Below are positions 37,541-51,245 of a DNA stretch of 64,000 nucleotides, piece by piece. The position numbers were made by a program, and so were the translations under genes. Source of the DNA: Cryptomeria japonica (lineage: Eukaryota > Streptophyta > Pinopsida > Cupressales > Cupressaceae); contig NC_081406.1 of assembly GCF_030272615.1 (NCBI RefSeq), positions 167,631,521 to 167,695,520 of the forward strand. Reading direction: 5' to 3'. The notes below the pieces were generated by a model. It saw only the letters and a list, made by a program, of their open reading frames with translations, had not been told where the DNA came from and did not search any database. The stretch's first letter is position 1. Every line of letters starts with the position of its first letter.

Positions 37541-39019
37541 TTTTAGTTAGATGAGAGGGGGGGGCTGCATCAGATAAGCTCACAATACAAACTCTTTTAT
37601 AATTCAACCTCGGTAGAACTTACTTGATATGCAACAATGACTTTAAATCATTCAAACTCATAAACTAATAAACTTAAAACATCAAAACACATTTAACACC
37701 AAATTTAACATGGAAACCCAAATAGGGAAAAACCACTATGGGATTTCGCACCCACAAATAAAATATACTCTTCTAGAGTATACTCTATTAAAAGCCAATC
37801 CTATTACAGATTACATAAACACATTGCTAGATGTGACCCGGTCAAGGGGTTTCCCTCATATCTATTAGAATCTTGCACTTTGTTAGAAGTGACCTTGTCA
37901 AAGGATTTCAAACACTCAATCAGAATGTTACCTTGCTAGAGGATTTACAAATAAGACTGTTAGGTCCACTCGATTAAGAGATTTCTTGTCACTTACAGAA
38001 ATAAATAACAGTAATAAAAATATATCTGCAACTTCACATCTGAAATGCTAAAGCAGACTCTATGTGCTAAAAATAATCTTGTCATAAGACTTATCTTCAT
38101 CCTTGCTGGGATTCTCAATCTGTTCTTCGATCAAATCTTTAATCTTCTGTACTCGGTAATCCCTTCAGTAGCATCATTGTTCTTCTATTTGCCCGCATGT
38201 ATTGTTCATCAACTTTACCTTATTTTTAAGCAATTCCTAACCACTTAATCTCCTTAATCACATTTCCCACGATTAATCTTAGCCATCAAATCTTCAAACT
38301 TGATTAGGTACATTGAATCCTTTGAACTGAAAAACATTTTATCTTTCCTTGGTACTTGTGCTCAGTTAAGACCGTTCAATCTGTGCTGTAGATCTAACTC
38401 TTGAATTTTCATTTCCATTGATCCTTAACAAACTTCTTGCACGTCATTCTATTCTTCTATAAATCTCCATCTCATTGGCATCCTTCATTTAATAATGTAT
38501 TTATTTATCCAATGCATTCTATTATTGCTCGATTGATACTCAATTAATTCTGAACTTTACTCGGTAGCTTCTTTCCTCTTTAATCGACAGTGATAACCTT
38601 GGTGTTTACCGACTGGCTCCTTGCTTGGTAAATAGAACAGTATCAAACCTTTACTCATCTATTGCATGAGAGCTTTTCTCCTTCTTATTCAGTCCTTGAA
38701 TACACATATATAGGATATCAAAACAATCAAAATAACATAATCTCATCACTGTCTAACTCGGTAATAGTTGCCCATTGAATAACTTATTACTCCCCTTCAT
38801 TTTCACATTCTTTCTATGTCACTTACCGACATCTTTATACTCATCAAAACATACTTTTTAAGATATGGCAACATCACACTGAATCAGAAAATCAATTTCT
38901 TGACATCAATGACAAAATAATATTATTAAGACAGTAATCATCCTTTATCAATTATATCATCAATCTTCAACAACCTTCTCAATATCCTCATATCAACAAA
39001 ACTTATTGTAATGCCAACA
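37541..39019 (-). repeat. 5' LTR of element D
   Basis: 1,479 bp. The plus-strand ends are TTTTAGTTAG (TGTTAGTTAG in the other copy) and GCCAACA. Colinear with 31423-32920. Confidence 0.9.
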
Positions 39020-40980
39020 TAGGACACCTAATTACTTCTCTTCAGAGGAAAGGGAAGAAGTTTGTTTGGTCAGAACAGTGTGAGTCATCTTTTCAGACCT
39101 TGAAGGAACTCCTTGTCAGTGATCTAATTTTGGCAGTTCCTGATCCATCTAGAGATTTTATGGTATGCACATATGCCTCTTTGGAAGGTATAGGTGCAAT
39201 GATTATGTAGGATGGATGTATGGTTGCTTATGAGTGTCGCAAACTCAAGAACCATGAGTTGAACTATCCAGTTCATGATTTAGAGTTGGCAGCTATAGTT
39301 CATGCTTTCTTTAGATGGCAGCATTTCCTGTTAGGGCATCAGTTTGAGCTGCATAGTGATCACCATAGGTTGCAGTATATATTCATGCAACCAAATTTGA
39401 ATGCTCGACAATGGAGATGGATGGAATTTCTTTGTGAGTATGATTTTGAGGTTCATTATATTCAAGGGAAAGAGAATGTAGTGGTAGATACTTTGAGTCA
39501 TAGGTGGCATGAAGTTTTAGCATTGTCCCTTGGAGTAGACTTGAGAGAGAGGATTCTTGGAGTTCTTCCTCAGGATACTTGTTATTAGGATGTTAGAGCA
39601 GTGATAGAGTCCAGAAGGCCTTTAGAGGGTAGATTTTATGGATATAACCTTGAGGTAGATGGACTTCTTCGTCACCATGGACAGATCTATGTACCTCCTT
39701 TGGAGGCTCTTCATGTTTTAATCATGACTGAGGCCCATCGTGCACCTTATTCGGCACATCCAGGTGTCAAGAAGATGCACGCAGATCTTAGACATATTTA
39801 TCATTGGGCTAGTATGAAATGTGACATTTCTGATTTTGTGTCGAAGTGTTTAGAGTGTCAGTGAGTGAAGGCAGAGCATCAGCACCCAGCAGGGCTTTTA
39901 CAACCTAATTTGGTACCGGATTGGAAATGGGATATCATTTCCGTGGATTTTATTGTTGGTTTTCCTATCTCTTCATGCCATCATGATGCCATCATGGTCA
40001 TAGTTGATAGATTGACTAAGGTTTCTCATTTTGTTCCTATTTGAGCTTCCTATACGACAGCAGTGGTGGCACGAGTCTTCTTGGAAGATGTAGTGAGATT
40101 GCATGGGATTCTGAGGTGGATCATCTCTGATAGAGATCTTGTCTTTACATCAGCATTGTGGACCTCACTTTAGCATGCTTTGGGGACTCAGTTGAACTTT
40201 AGTTCAGCCCATCACCCAGAGACAGATGGTTAGATAGAGAGAGTGAATTAGGTTTTAGAGGACATGCTTCACATGTATGTTATGGACCAACAGTCACGCT
40301 GGGAGGATTATATCTATCTAGTGGAGTTTTCTTATAATAATAGATATCATAGCTCTATAGTTATGTCCCCATTTCAGGCATTGTATGGTCCTCCTTGCCA
40401 TACTCCTTTGAGTTAGGATCAGCTAGAGGACAGGGTGCTTTCAAGCCTAGATATTCTTTGGGAGATGGAGCAGTAGGTTGAGCAGATTCGTGAGCATTTG
40501 GTAGGTGCACGGGATAGGCAGAAGAAGTATGTAGATGCTCATAGGGTAGATCAATAGTTTTATGTTGGTGACCATGTGTTTTTGAGAGTGCATCCGCAAA
40601 AGACTGCTCCAATCCATTGTGGAAAGGGTTCTAAGTTGGCGCCTCAGTTTGTTGGCCCTTTTGAAATCCTTGAGAGGATAGGACATGTTGCCTATCATCT
40701 TGCCTTGCCACCGAGTCTATCCCACATCCACAATGTCTTTCATGTTTTAGTTCTTCGACCTTATCATCCTGATGTGACACATGTTCTTTTGATTGGAACT
40801 CTTTGCAGGTCGAGGACGGACAACTTTCCATGGAGCCCGTGCACATTCTTTAGTGTCGGGATTTGATCCTCAGGGGTCGCACCATCAACCAAGTAAGGGT
40901 CCTATGGGACCCAAATGATAAGACCTCAGTGACTTGGGAGGATGCAACGAAGATGAGAGAGGTGTATTCTTATTTGTTTT
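39020..40980 (+). pseudogene. pol: Gypsy RNase H, integrase and chromodomain-like tail of element C
   Basis: Resumes the RT frame after element D. RNase H has TYASLEGIGAMIM (DAS expected, so the first Asp is lost), NYPVHDLELAAIVHA and HSDHHRLQYI. Integrase has the HHCC finger (EAHRAPYSAHPG...CLECQ, 39730-39864) and DDE residues in [18 protein letters not shown] and HPETDG...[20 protein letters not shown] and [14 protein letters not shown] follow. A one-base slip near 40790 shifts the frame. The tail reads [16 protein letters not shown], then VTWEDATKMREVYSYLF, a chromodomain-like end of the Tekay type. Stops at 39207, 39586 and 39862, and others to 40557, are nearly all at Gln, Arg or Trp sites. 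Confidence 0.9.
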
Positions 40981-41002
40981 AGGCTTCCAGGAGTAAGCCT
41001 AG

Positions 41003-41017
41003 TTTTGGGGGGGAGAA
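41003..41017 (+). other. Polypurine tract of element C
   Basis: TTTTGGGGGGGAGAA directly before the 3' LTR start TGTAGTACC. Confidence 0.85.
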
Positions 41018-42657
41018 TGTAGTACCTCTCCTCGTTGGAACTCATTAGACTCATATTTTATTATTGTTTGTTTTTCAGTGGATACATTACCATGATGTGG
41101 TTTTCAGACTTATATGACATTATTTCATGCTTTATCTAGATATGAGATGGATAATTTATTTGCAGTATTTTAGTACTTGTGATTTATGGCATTTTATGGA
41201 TTATTGCTATGTACTGACACTTTACTTTATTTATGCAATGTGGAATTATATGTTGCATGTTTGCGAGTGTATTGGATGCAAGGGGACAATTTTATTTCAC
41301 TCATTTCAGTGAGACAGGGAATGTCATGATTCTCCTTCATCGGTGTGTATGCCGTGTCTTCTATATTGTATATATGCATGTGTGGTTCGATGATGCAAGA
41401 TATTGCAAGTACAAGTATTGGGTAGGTACGGGGTATCATCTACACTTGGCTTCACAAGTCTGAGCATGCCTTATATTTTCTGATGGAAGTGGAGGAGGTA
41501 GTAGTTGACCCTATTTTACTCAGTTACACTCTTCTGAGTGTCATCAGTTGGTAGTCGTGTCAGTTTGTCTAGCCTTCGTATTTTGTCATTTGATCTTTTT
41601 ATGAGTCTTTGTTGTGGTTTACTCAGTTGTGTGTTTAGTGGTTTTAATTAATTAATTAAGTTTATGGAGTTATCTCATAATTGGTATTTTTGGAATTATG
41701 TATTTTATGCATTAAGATTATAAATTTAATTAATTAAAAGAAATTATTAAATTAAGTTGCAAGCTGCATGATATTAGAAAAATATTTTATTTAAAATTTT
41801 AGTGGAAAAATAAATTAGATTAATTGCATTTATTGTTTCCTAGAATTTTAATTAAATAAAAGAATAAAAGAATAAATACATAAATAAATAAATTAGAATT
41901 AAAGTTTTGCTTTAATTTCTTTATTTAGAAAATTAATTAATTTGCATGAAAAAATAAAAGAAAGAAAAATGATTTTTAATTATTGCATGTGAGCTTATTT
42001 CCTTCTTAAGAAATTAGAAAAGAAAATAAAAATTGCTTTTATTACTAAAATTAAAGATTAGGGTTTTTTAAAAGATTTGCAACCTAGAATTTTAGTTTTA
42101 AAAGGGGATAGGTCTTCATTTTAGGGGTTACACGGGAAACAGGTCAGGGAAATTAGGAAAAGAGAAATTATTTGGAAGCTTGTTGAAGGATTAGGGCTCT
42201 TCTACAAAATTCTTCCAGGAAAGCTATACCAGGTTGGATGGCTTCTTTTGATTGTTGTTTTTAAGAAAATATTTCTATTTCTTCTATCTCTCTAAATGAT
42301 GTGTGTATTAAAGTGTTTGTCAAATTTAAAATCCTGTTTGATTATTTCTTGTTCTTGGATAGAATCCATTCCTGAAGTTAATTTTTGGTTATTGGAAAGA
42401 AATTATTTTCTAAGTGTTTGTGTATTTGATTTTGAGAAAATTGGGAATTTATTATGGTAAATTTTGCCAAGATTTGGGAGGAATGGGGTTTACCAGAGAA
42501 ATCATTCCCTCTTGTTTGATTTTGTTCCGGTATTTGGCAATGGTAGTCTTTTAATTATATCTCTGTGAAATGGTTTATTTACTTTAGAAAAATAAATTTA
42601 ATTATTAATTAAATTTATTGGGTTATTTAGGTCTTGGAAAAATAATTTACTTAAATT

Positions 42658-42659
<2 letters not shown>

Positions 42660-42697
<38 letters not shown>
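42660..42697. repeat. (AT)n microsatellite in the 3' LTR of C
   Basis: Pure AT run homologous to 26228-26262. Confidence 0.9.
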
Positions 42698-42700
<3 letters not shown>

Positions 42701-42826
42701 TAAAAATTTTTGAGAGAGAATTTCATTGATATTGGAAATTTATTTATTTTATTGTTATTGAGGAAAGGAAATTAATTTTTTTTTTTTAAATTAAAATTAA
42801 AAAAAATAAAATAATAATAATGGAAT

Positions 42827-42975
42827 TTCGGTAGCACGGCTATTGGCGGTAGTAGTACTACCGGCGGTAGTACCTGCTACCGCACGGTAGCAATGCTACC
42901 GACAGTAGTAAGTGCTACCGGCGGTAGCATGGGCTACCGTGAGTAGAACATGCTACCATGCATGGTAGCATTGTA
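42827..42975. repeat. Palindromic GGTAGC array in the 3' LTR of C
   Basis: CGGTAG/CTACCG repeats in both orientations. Homologous to 26396-26580, but shorter and with different copy order. Confidence 0.85.
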
Positions 42976-43201
42976 CTATGTTTTCCCAGTTTCCTAGATT
43001 TTGCTCAACCTGAAATTTGGTGTTCAGTTTTCCATGCAGATTAATATATTTAAGAGTCAAGTTAAATTATTATTTATGATATATATATATTCATATATGG
43101 TTTATTTTAATATGGCATTATATTATTTAGTATTATTTTTTTATACTATGAAAATTAATTCATGAGTTACCTATAAATATATTTTGTAATATGATTATAA
43201 G

Positions 43202-43206
<5 letters not shown>

Positions 43207-43262
<56 letters not shown>
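43207..43262. repeat. (TA)n microsatellite expansion in the 3' LTR of C
   Basis: About 56 bp of pure TA. The matching site in the 5' LTR (about 26990-27005) has only a short run. Confidence 0.9.
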
Positions 43263-43265
<3 letters not shown>

Positions 43266-44848
43266 TATATATATATATATGTATTCATATAATTATATTA
43301 TACATATATAAATAATTTAGAGTTTGTTAATTTCCGGAAAAACTTATAATTTTTAGATTTTATATGTATGGTTGGAAATACATTAGGAGATTATTCATAT
43401 GTGTATTTATTTAATCTTATTGAACATATGAAAAAATTGATCTCTTTGTATTAATATAGTTGTGTTTTCTTATTTTCTGAAAAATCTTTAAATTGCAAGT
43501 TATTTATGCTTTTGGTTGTTTTAAGACAAGATTGCCTATAATAGGATCTTGTGTAAATGGTGTTCTCAGTCAAGCTTAATTTCATTGCAATTTTGTTTGT
43601 GTTGTCATTTTGTCACATGTTGTTATATCTCCTTGGCCAAGTGTTGTTTTATAACCTTATTGATGTGAGCCATTGTGTGTTTTGTCCAAATGGTCAATCT
43701 TGGGTTAGTGGTTGTGTATCCTTCACCTGTGCTTTGTCGGGATTAGTCATGGCTGTCTGTTTCACCATAGAGTTCTCATAGAGAGACCTTTCCTATTGGT
43801 GTCCTATGAGAGAGAGTGGCTTTTGAGTGGGGGTTGTGCCCAAAGTGGATGACAGGATAACCTATCAAAAGTTAGTTAAAAAGTGATAATCTAATAATTG
43901 ATTAGGGGGTGGGTAGAATAAATATTAATTAAGATAATGTACCTCGCGTAGAGGTGTAGTGCTTGTACAAGGCTCATAATGTTACAAGAGGGCCTGGAAT
44001 GGAAAACTTACCACCTTGTCTTCACGAAAGGAATGGTAGGGTCCGCATGAGACTTAGTTGGAGCTGGACACCGAGAGAGGTTACCAGGACAGAGAGTCGG
44101 GATCTAGGAGGCCTACCATGATAACCATCAAGCTATGCGATGACTCTCTCTCCTTAGAGTCACTAGTGTTTTGTGAGTTGAGTCACATGGATGTTTGTGG
44201 AGTCTTGTAGTCCTTTTGTACTTGTTTTACTTTGCTTGCTTGAGGGTTTTCTACTATCTACTACCATGTGGTGGGGTGGTTCCATTTCGGGATCACATGG
44301 TCGGGTGGTAGTGCCACTTCCCATTGGATGTTCTAGATTGTATCTTCAGGTGAGGAAAGGCTTCACTGGTGTTTCTTGGTTCGTGGCTCATGTACCAACT
44401 CATGTTCGTTTTCATTGCTTAGTTGAGACCTTGTGGTCATTATATCGGACTTTTATGTAACCTTGATATTGTAACCTTTGTATCTCATGGTATTATTGGA
44501 AATCATGTATTGATGGATATTGTATTATTTGATCATTGGAATGTATGTTAATTCAATTGGTGTAATTCTTATGTATAAATGATGTATGGATAAATATATG
44601 CATTTGATTACTTTGGTTCTTTCACTATGGAATTTAGATGAACAGTTGGATTAACTGTGGTGTTAATATAATTTGTGAAGTAATCTTCGTTGGTAACCCT
44701 TAGGAAATATTGTGTGTTAGACTTCCACTATGCTATTAGACATGCTATTGTTATAATTAATGCACTTAATCTTTAAAAAAAAAAATATTTTACCCTTTAG
44801 TTGTCTAGTTGTGTTGTTTTCCTTTTGGGTTTCTGGCGGGGCATTACA

Positions 44849-47540
44849 ACTCTCCTTAGCCTAAAATTCTGATACAAGCCGGTTCAAAAAATCAAAAGCT
44901 ATCTGTATCAATTCTTTGTCTTTGGATTCTTTTTGTTCCAATTGTTGATTCATCTAAGCCTGAAGTGTTGTTGTAGCCAAAACCTTTTCAGCTGGTGACA
45001 TCAAATGATAGGTTTTGTCAAACTGATAGAAAATTCTCGCAATTTCCCTTTATCTTTTGATAGTGAAGTGTCAATTGCCAAATTAGAAGGGAAGTCTGAC
45101 TCTCTCTTCTTGCCTTTGTCTGTCAGTTCCCTATTTGCAAAAGTATACTCCCCATGTGCATGGGTGCCTTCGCCACTTGGTGCTTCACTCTATTTTGGTG
45201 CCTCTTCAAAAAATTTATCCTATGTACCTTTATCTTTCTCAACCTTAGTCCTAACATCCTGTTCATTTTCTTTCAAAGGATCCTAAGTATCCTCAGCTTC
45301 AAAATTGGACTCATTAGCTAGTGGAGTACTAACTAGTGGATTAGTATTCACATTCTGTTTATCTTTCTTTATTGGTTCCTTATCAACTAGCAATTGAATG
45401 TTATGAGATTGTAAAAAACTTAGACTAAGATCATAATCAAGACTCAAAAGAATTCTTACCCATATGTCAATTGTCTCCTTCTGAATCTCTTCATATTTTT
45501 CAAGCATTAAATTATTTATCTGGTGTTTGGGTTTGAATTCAGTTAAGCCTATCTTATTTATTAGTTCAGCAACCTCTGTCAGAGTTATTGATGGACAAAG
45601 TTTAACTAATTGTGTTTCTTTCATTTGCCTGTCTAGATTCTGAGCATGAAGTTTCCTTATTTCTAATTTACCATACAATTCCTTAGGCAAAATATTCTCC
45701 AATTCAATCAATGTCCTACTAAAAGAATCAAGATATAAAACAATTTCTTATTCTAACTGCTTCTTATCCTTATCATCAAAATCACCATAAAATGCAAAAA
45801 TATTATCTAGATTTCCATCATTAATAATCTGATCAATGATTTTCTGAGCATCTAACTTTTTCTGCTTATCGATTCTCCTTTTAGCTTCTAGTTTAGATTC
45901 CTCATCTACCTTAGGCTTTCTCTTATGTACAATTGTGATTTTAGGAGTCTTCCTAGGTGGCTCCTTTACTAGTTCCTTCTTCTGATCATCCTTCTTATCT
46001 CTAACAACCCTAGCAAATACACCTTTCTTCTTCGGAGCTTGCCAGATTTCCTCTTTTGATTTTGTCTCCTTTGAAGATATAGTCATATACTACCTTGTCA
46101 TCTTCTATTTTCTCTTTACTATTTCCTTCGGCTTAGGGCTAGCAAGCTCACCAGATGGTCCAGCCGGTTGTTTGGATGACTCTGTAGTTATTGGGACCAT
46201 ATTAGGTGTGGCCTGAGCTACCTTCTTAGCCTCTCTCTCCTCCTTCCTCTTCTTCTTTTGTTCTTCCTTCCTCTAGGCTTCAAGGATTTTAACTTTTTGT
46301 TCTACTTCAACCCTATCATGTCCTTCATTAATTAATTGCTCAATTGCAACCCTTGTCATTTTCTTTCTGATGGTGGGTGCAACTTGTCCCTGATGAACTT
46401 TCAGACCCTTTTCCTAAGTTTTACCAATTTTTTCTTCTTTCTCATCAACTAGAGATTGCAGTTGTGCATATGCATCCAGTGTGGCCTCATCTACTTCATA
46501 TCCCATTGGTATAATTTAGATGGTTATAGGTTGGACTGCCTCCATCATGCATTCATCTTTGTTGACCATAAAAAAAATTGTATATTTATATTTTTCAACA
46601 ATTTATTTTGGGATTCACCCTTTTTTTCATTTCATCTTGAAAAGTTTTGAAAAAGTCCCACAGGTTAGCCTTTTGTTTCTTATATCCTTTCTAGTCTAGT
46701 ATTTGAGCAATTTGTGTTGCAATTGGTCTATCAAATTCTCATTGAATCTTCCCATAACTGGGTACCATATTCAGAAAATAAAAGGTCAAACATTTAATGA
46801 AAGAACCATACTAGAAAGTATTCTTCTTGTCTTGCTTAATCTTCTAGAGATTGATCATCAACTCCTTCAACATAACATTGCATAAATCATAATGCACATC
46901 TTCTTTTACCATCTGATATGCAGTGTCAATGGCAGTTCTAGAAACTAAGCTCAGCCAGTTTGACTGATAAACCTTATAGCCAATCACCATCATTGCAAAT
47001 TTCACATCAATATCCCTAATATCATCAACTCTCATAGATCTATCATCATATATGGCGTCGATGAGTTTTCATAGATCTATGTTTGATATTGATCGAAGCC
47101 TCAAAAAACCTCTGACCTTGTGAAGGCATGTAATATTATTGATCACTTCCTTTGTAATTTTGTATGACTAGTCCAACCATGAGAATTCCCCATGAATATG
47201 ACTGAGAATGTACTGTACCCATTCATCTTTGTTAAAAGTCAAAAAATCCATGAACTAGGTAAAACCCTTCTTTGTCAGATGTTCATATTCTAGTTTCAAT
47301 TGATTATCAGTGATTAGATGATCAGTGAACATGTAGGACATCTCATAAATCTCTATCTCCTCGATATCACAATGAATATATGCCCTAATGTCTTCAATAT
47401 GAAGAACAAACATGACAAACACTAAAAAATTCTCCCAATGGATCATCCAAAAGTGATTTGAAAGGATGTTTCTTGAATTCTGGATGAGGGCAGCCCTTGA
47501 TTTACACTACCAAAGGAGTATCAACATTCAATGATAATGC
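44849..47540 (-). pseudogene. Extra ORF of element I, central segment
   Basis: Minus-strand frames 47446-47255, 47035-46844, 46086-45748 and 45711-45283 form one decayed protein joined by short broken stretches. N-terminal side: DEWVQYILSHIHGEFSWL, then SYKITKEVINNITCLHKVRG. Next come RVDDIRDIDVKFAMMVIGYK and HYDLCNVMLKELMINL, a compact conserved part. A Lys/Glu-rich segment follows (KKKGVFARVVRDKKDDQKK), then a helical segment (IIDQIINDGNLDNIFAFYGDF, LYGKLEIRKLHAQ). J interrupts it at 47540 and C at 44849. I read it as the accessory ORF that SIRE-type elements carry between pol and 3' LTR. Its role is unknown; I see no clear transmembrane segment. Confidence 0.65.
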
Positions 47541-50199
47541 AGTGGAGGGGAAAAAGTAAGATCGGGTGACTAGGACTTAATCCCACTTTAGCCAACACAT
47601 TGGGAATACAAAAGAGCCTAGGGAGATAGCTCACTTTGGCTAATTATTGTGAGAAAGAGAGAGATCCAAGGATTATCTATTATGGTTTATATTCCTCTTA
47701 TTGTATGTGATGAGAAAAATAGGGTTTGATTGATTAACTAGACTAGGAGATAAACAATGAAGCACATATGAACTGAAATTGCACAAAATTGTAGATCTAG
47801 AAATAAGATACTGAAAGAAGAGAAGGGGGAGGAATTTGGATGTATACTCGATGCTAGAAAATGGACCAAATTGATAGGACCAGGGTGCCACACCCTTGTC
47901 CCTGAGAATCTGACAGAAAGTTGCAACTGAAGGGCTGAAATTATGAGATCTTGAGCCTGCACCCTATCAAAAATCACTGAGTTTGAGGGGGACCATGGCA
48001 TCATGCCCCTATTCTAGGTAGGACCTGGGTTCCATGCCCCCATCCCTAATGGATTTGGGGCATTCTGAGACTTCTGGGCAGTTCTAGTGCCTTCTGCTAA
48101 TTCAAGAAGCTTTCCAGGTACCTATTTCTGCACCCGCAACTGAAAAAGAGGGTTTTGGGTGGCTATGTAGGGTTTTGCCTCATTAAAACCCCTATGTTGG
48201 TGATTTCCACCTTCACAAATAGCCTATTTGTATAGTAAAATAGTGTGTGCAGGAATCTTGTGTGTGTGCAAGACGCTAAAATGAATGCAAACAATCTAGA
48301 GCAACCCTAAAGAGTAAACCCTAAATGCTTGTAATTGACAAAGTAAATGCTCTAAATCAATGATGCAAAGTGATATAAATCATGAGTACAAATTGATGTA
48401 ATTAAGCTCATGCAATGACTTGAAATCATACCCAACCCCTAAGGGAGGGGTACAAGCCAATCGTCAGTCAATGATCTCCTATTATTCTTCAATGTCTTCA
48501 AGGCTCCTAATTGATGATGAATAATTGACAAATACTTGATAAATTCTCAATGAATGTTTTTGAATCTTGTTGAATGTTGTTGAAGACTCCACATAAGCTT
48601 CTCTTTCACTACATAAAAGGCTACTTGTGCTTGCTCCAAAATCTTTTTCCTAGATTCGATTAGATGCCTTCAAATGAAGAAAGAGAGCTCTTATGTATGA
48701 AACCCTACATCTTAATTTCATATTTAGGCCAACCTAGGATTTTAATTCCCCACCAATTTTTTGGGGTTAAGCATTATAATATCATAGAATTATGCTTTTG
48801 AAATTTTGGGAAAAAGGTCGAGGACCATGTGTACTTTTCACATGGTCCGACCAACTTTTCACCAAATTTTTGGGGTCATTAGATATGATGATATTAGAGC
48901 GACTCCCAAAGTTATCATTCATTTTAAGGTATTTTGATATGGAAAATCGAGCCTTAAAGGTTGAAATAGGACATAACTAGGATTTATGATTTAATGATTA
49001 TTGGAGGAATAAAATAAAAAGGGGCACACTTAGGGTAAAGAGCCCAATTTTATGATGTATGAAGTGATGAAATATGACTATAGACACCTAAAATTAATAT
49101 TAATTAATTTAAGCCTATCAACATAATTAATTAATTTAATTGTGTTATCCTTATTCCTCTCAGAATCAATTAAATCCAGTTTTAATTAATCCTGTCACTA
49201 TTGTCCAATAATTAATTTATCAAATAAATTAATCATTCCCCTATTCTTCTAAAGTCATTATTTCCTCTAAACCCCACTCAGTTAATTAATTTTATTTAAT
49301 TAACCTAGTCATGTGATTCCTACAAATCACTTTTCCTAATCCCACTTACCCTAATTAATCCTCCTTGAATCTCTCATAATCATGCTTATCATTATTCTCT
49401 AATTTTTAATTCCCACTCATGTCACATCAACATTGAGTCTCTCAAAGAAATTCAAATTTCTTTGAACCCCTCAATGCATCCTTATTTTGGAATTATTAAT
49501 TCCTCAAGTTTGAAATTCAAATTTCTCCCCACTTTTTCCAAAGGAATTTTATATTCCTGTTTATTTTCCCAAGGCACCCTTGATCCATGCCTTCCATCCA
49601 AAATCAATCTCAACCATTCATAATAAAATCAATCTTGGCCCTCCATTGGCTTCCTCCAATCTATAAATTGGAGCTTATTATCCTCACAAATGGATCCGCT
49701 TCTCATCCATCCTCATTCTGCTCCATTCTCCTCTCATCTTCTTCTAATCCTCTCTCAAATCTATCAATTTCTCATCCATCACTCAAATCCAATAAATCCT
49801 TCAATACATTTACCTTGTTGAGCATTTGGAGAGCATTCCACATCCATCAAGAAGGAGCCCATCCAATCAAGTTGAAGAGAGGTGCTATTCAACTTCACCA
49901 AAGGCTCAATTTGAGGGAGAGGTAAAGGTTTGCAAGGTATAAGCTTTGTATTCATGTTTTTAAGTGGTTTTATGCATATTTCATGTTTTAATATCTTTTA
50001 GTGTTTTGTTTATGCACTAACCATGACTAATCCACCTTCCTGGTTTTTCCCCTCTTCAATGACTTCAGATTTAATTAAACTAATTAATTAAATACTTAAA
50101 GGGAAATTATAATGCAAGATGCAAACACAGTAAGGTGGGTGCTAAACCAAGCATGGAATTGTACCACCCTAGCAAGGGTGTACAATTTATGATGCTACA
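47541..50199 (-). repeat. 3' LTR of element J
   Basis: 2,659 bp. On the minus strand it starts TGTAGCATCATAAATTG and ends CCTCCACT (CCTCCACA in the other copy). It has about 1 kb (roughly 49080-50070) that the 5' LTR lacks. GGACCATGTG...CACATGGTCC (48822-48848) forms a hairpin. The plus-strand frames 48792-48980 and 49587-49925 are chance frames. Confidence 0.85.
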
Positions 50200-51245
50200 T
50201 TTAACCCCCACTTTAGCGGTCATATGACACTATGTGCATATGCAAGCTAAAGTAAAGAAAAAGTAAACATTCATGAAAAAGGATATATCGACAAGTTGTC
50301 GGGCGAAGCCCCCAGTGGTATCTGTAGTACACAGTTAGGAACTGCACCCTACAAAAAAAACATGTTATATAAAATCACAAAATCACCTAAATTCTTACTA
50401 AGGAAGGTGATGCAAATTTGAGGGTAGCTGTATGCCTCTCCCTGTTTCGGCTTGCTAATTTTAGTGAGTTGAAATAGGGTATCATGTTTACCACATCGAA
50501 TTGTGAAAGAAGATTGACGATAAATGCTCACAAGAAGACTTGATACAAGACCAAAAAATAATGGAGAATCATTTGGTAAGAAAGAGAACTAAACCTCAAT
50601 TCCAACACAACAAAGAGTGCACAGATTTGAGAGCTCTCTAACACAAGATGAAAGATTGAAATAGAAACAAATCCAAGAGATATAATCCAAAAATACATGT
50701 CCATAAAGGAAATTGGAAAAGAATAGAGGACTGAAATGACATCAAAGAGAGGTTATTTATAACAACACTCTTCTAAAAGAAGGCAAGAGATCCTCATCAG
50801 GGACATGCATGTCCACAAATTAGAAGGGTTTATTATAAAAGATACTACTCAATGATGAATGATCAAAGACTTCCAACACCGAGGAGGATGTCCTCAATTA
50901 AGGATATGTACTTAAGATCCCCATTAGGGATGCTTGTTCCAATATGAGAGAAGGAATTAAAATATGAATACACCTCTACAATCAATAAGAAATCCTTATA
51001 GAAAACAGTACTTCACAAAGGGCAAATTTTAATCTTAAGAAGTAGAGATGTTTGAAATCACTCTTGTCCCCCATATATATATATATATATATATATAGGG
51101 GTAAGAGATGGGATAAAAATAAGCTATTATGTTGCTTCCAAAAGTATGATTACATGTGAAATTGTAACATCCTGAATGACAATGAGCCCCCAGTAAGTGA
51201 GCTACCAATGTTAGATAATGATGAGCAACATAATAGCCATTAATG
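50200..51245 (-). other. 3' internal region of element J, non-coding
   Basis: A polypurine tract at 50200-50214, then about 1 kb with no recognisable coding capacity. A (TA)n run lies at 51077-51100. This is where RT and integrase would be expected in an autonomous Gypsy element; nothing of them remains. Confidence 0.6.

Larger units (their letters stand above)
31423..39019 (-). mobile_element. Element D: Copia LTR retrotransposon inserted in the RT of C
   Basis: 7,597 bp. LTRs 31423-32920 and 37541-39019, polypurine tract, mutated Met-tRNA primer-binding site, gag, protease, integrase, RT and RNase H. Flanks are TAGAA (31418-31422) and TAGGA (39020-39024), a 4-of-5 TSD. C's reading frame resumes at 39020 without loss. 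By eye its LTRs differ at about 18 of 270 positions in the first stretch, so it looks somewhat older than E. It has no extra ORF. Confidence 0.93.
41018..44848 (+). repeat. 3' LTR of element C
   Basis: 3,831 bp, TGTAGTACCTCTCC to GGCATTACA. It lacks the TATATG expansion of the 5' copy, and a short block around 42470 is missing. It has its own (TA)n expansion at 43207-43262. Chance frames at 43557-43781 and 44191-44460 are not genes. Confidence 0.9.

Noticed and set aside
40361-40846. Three minus-strand frames of 71-83 codons
   Set aside because: Shadows of the integrase C-terminal region of C on the opposite strand.
47673-48004. Minus-strand frames of 72 and 88 codons
   Set aside because: They lie inside the LTR of J. 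The matching LTR position (55083-55280) has a different frame structure.
49587-49925. Plus-strand frame of 112 codons
   Set aside because: Inside the extra piece of J's 3' LTR, on the strand opposite to transcription, with low-complexity Ser/Leu composition and no homologue recognised.
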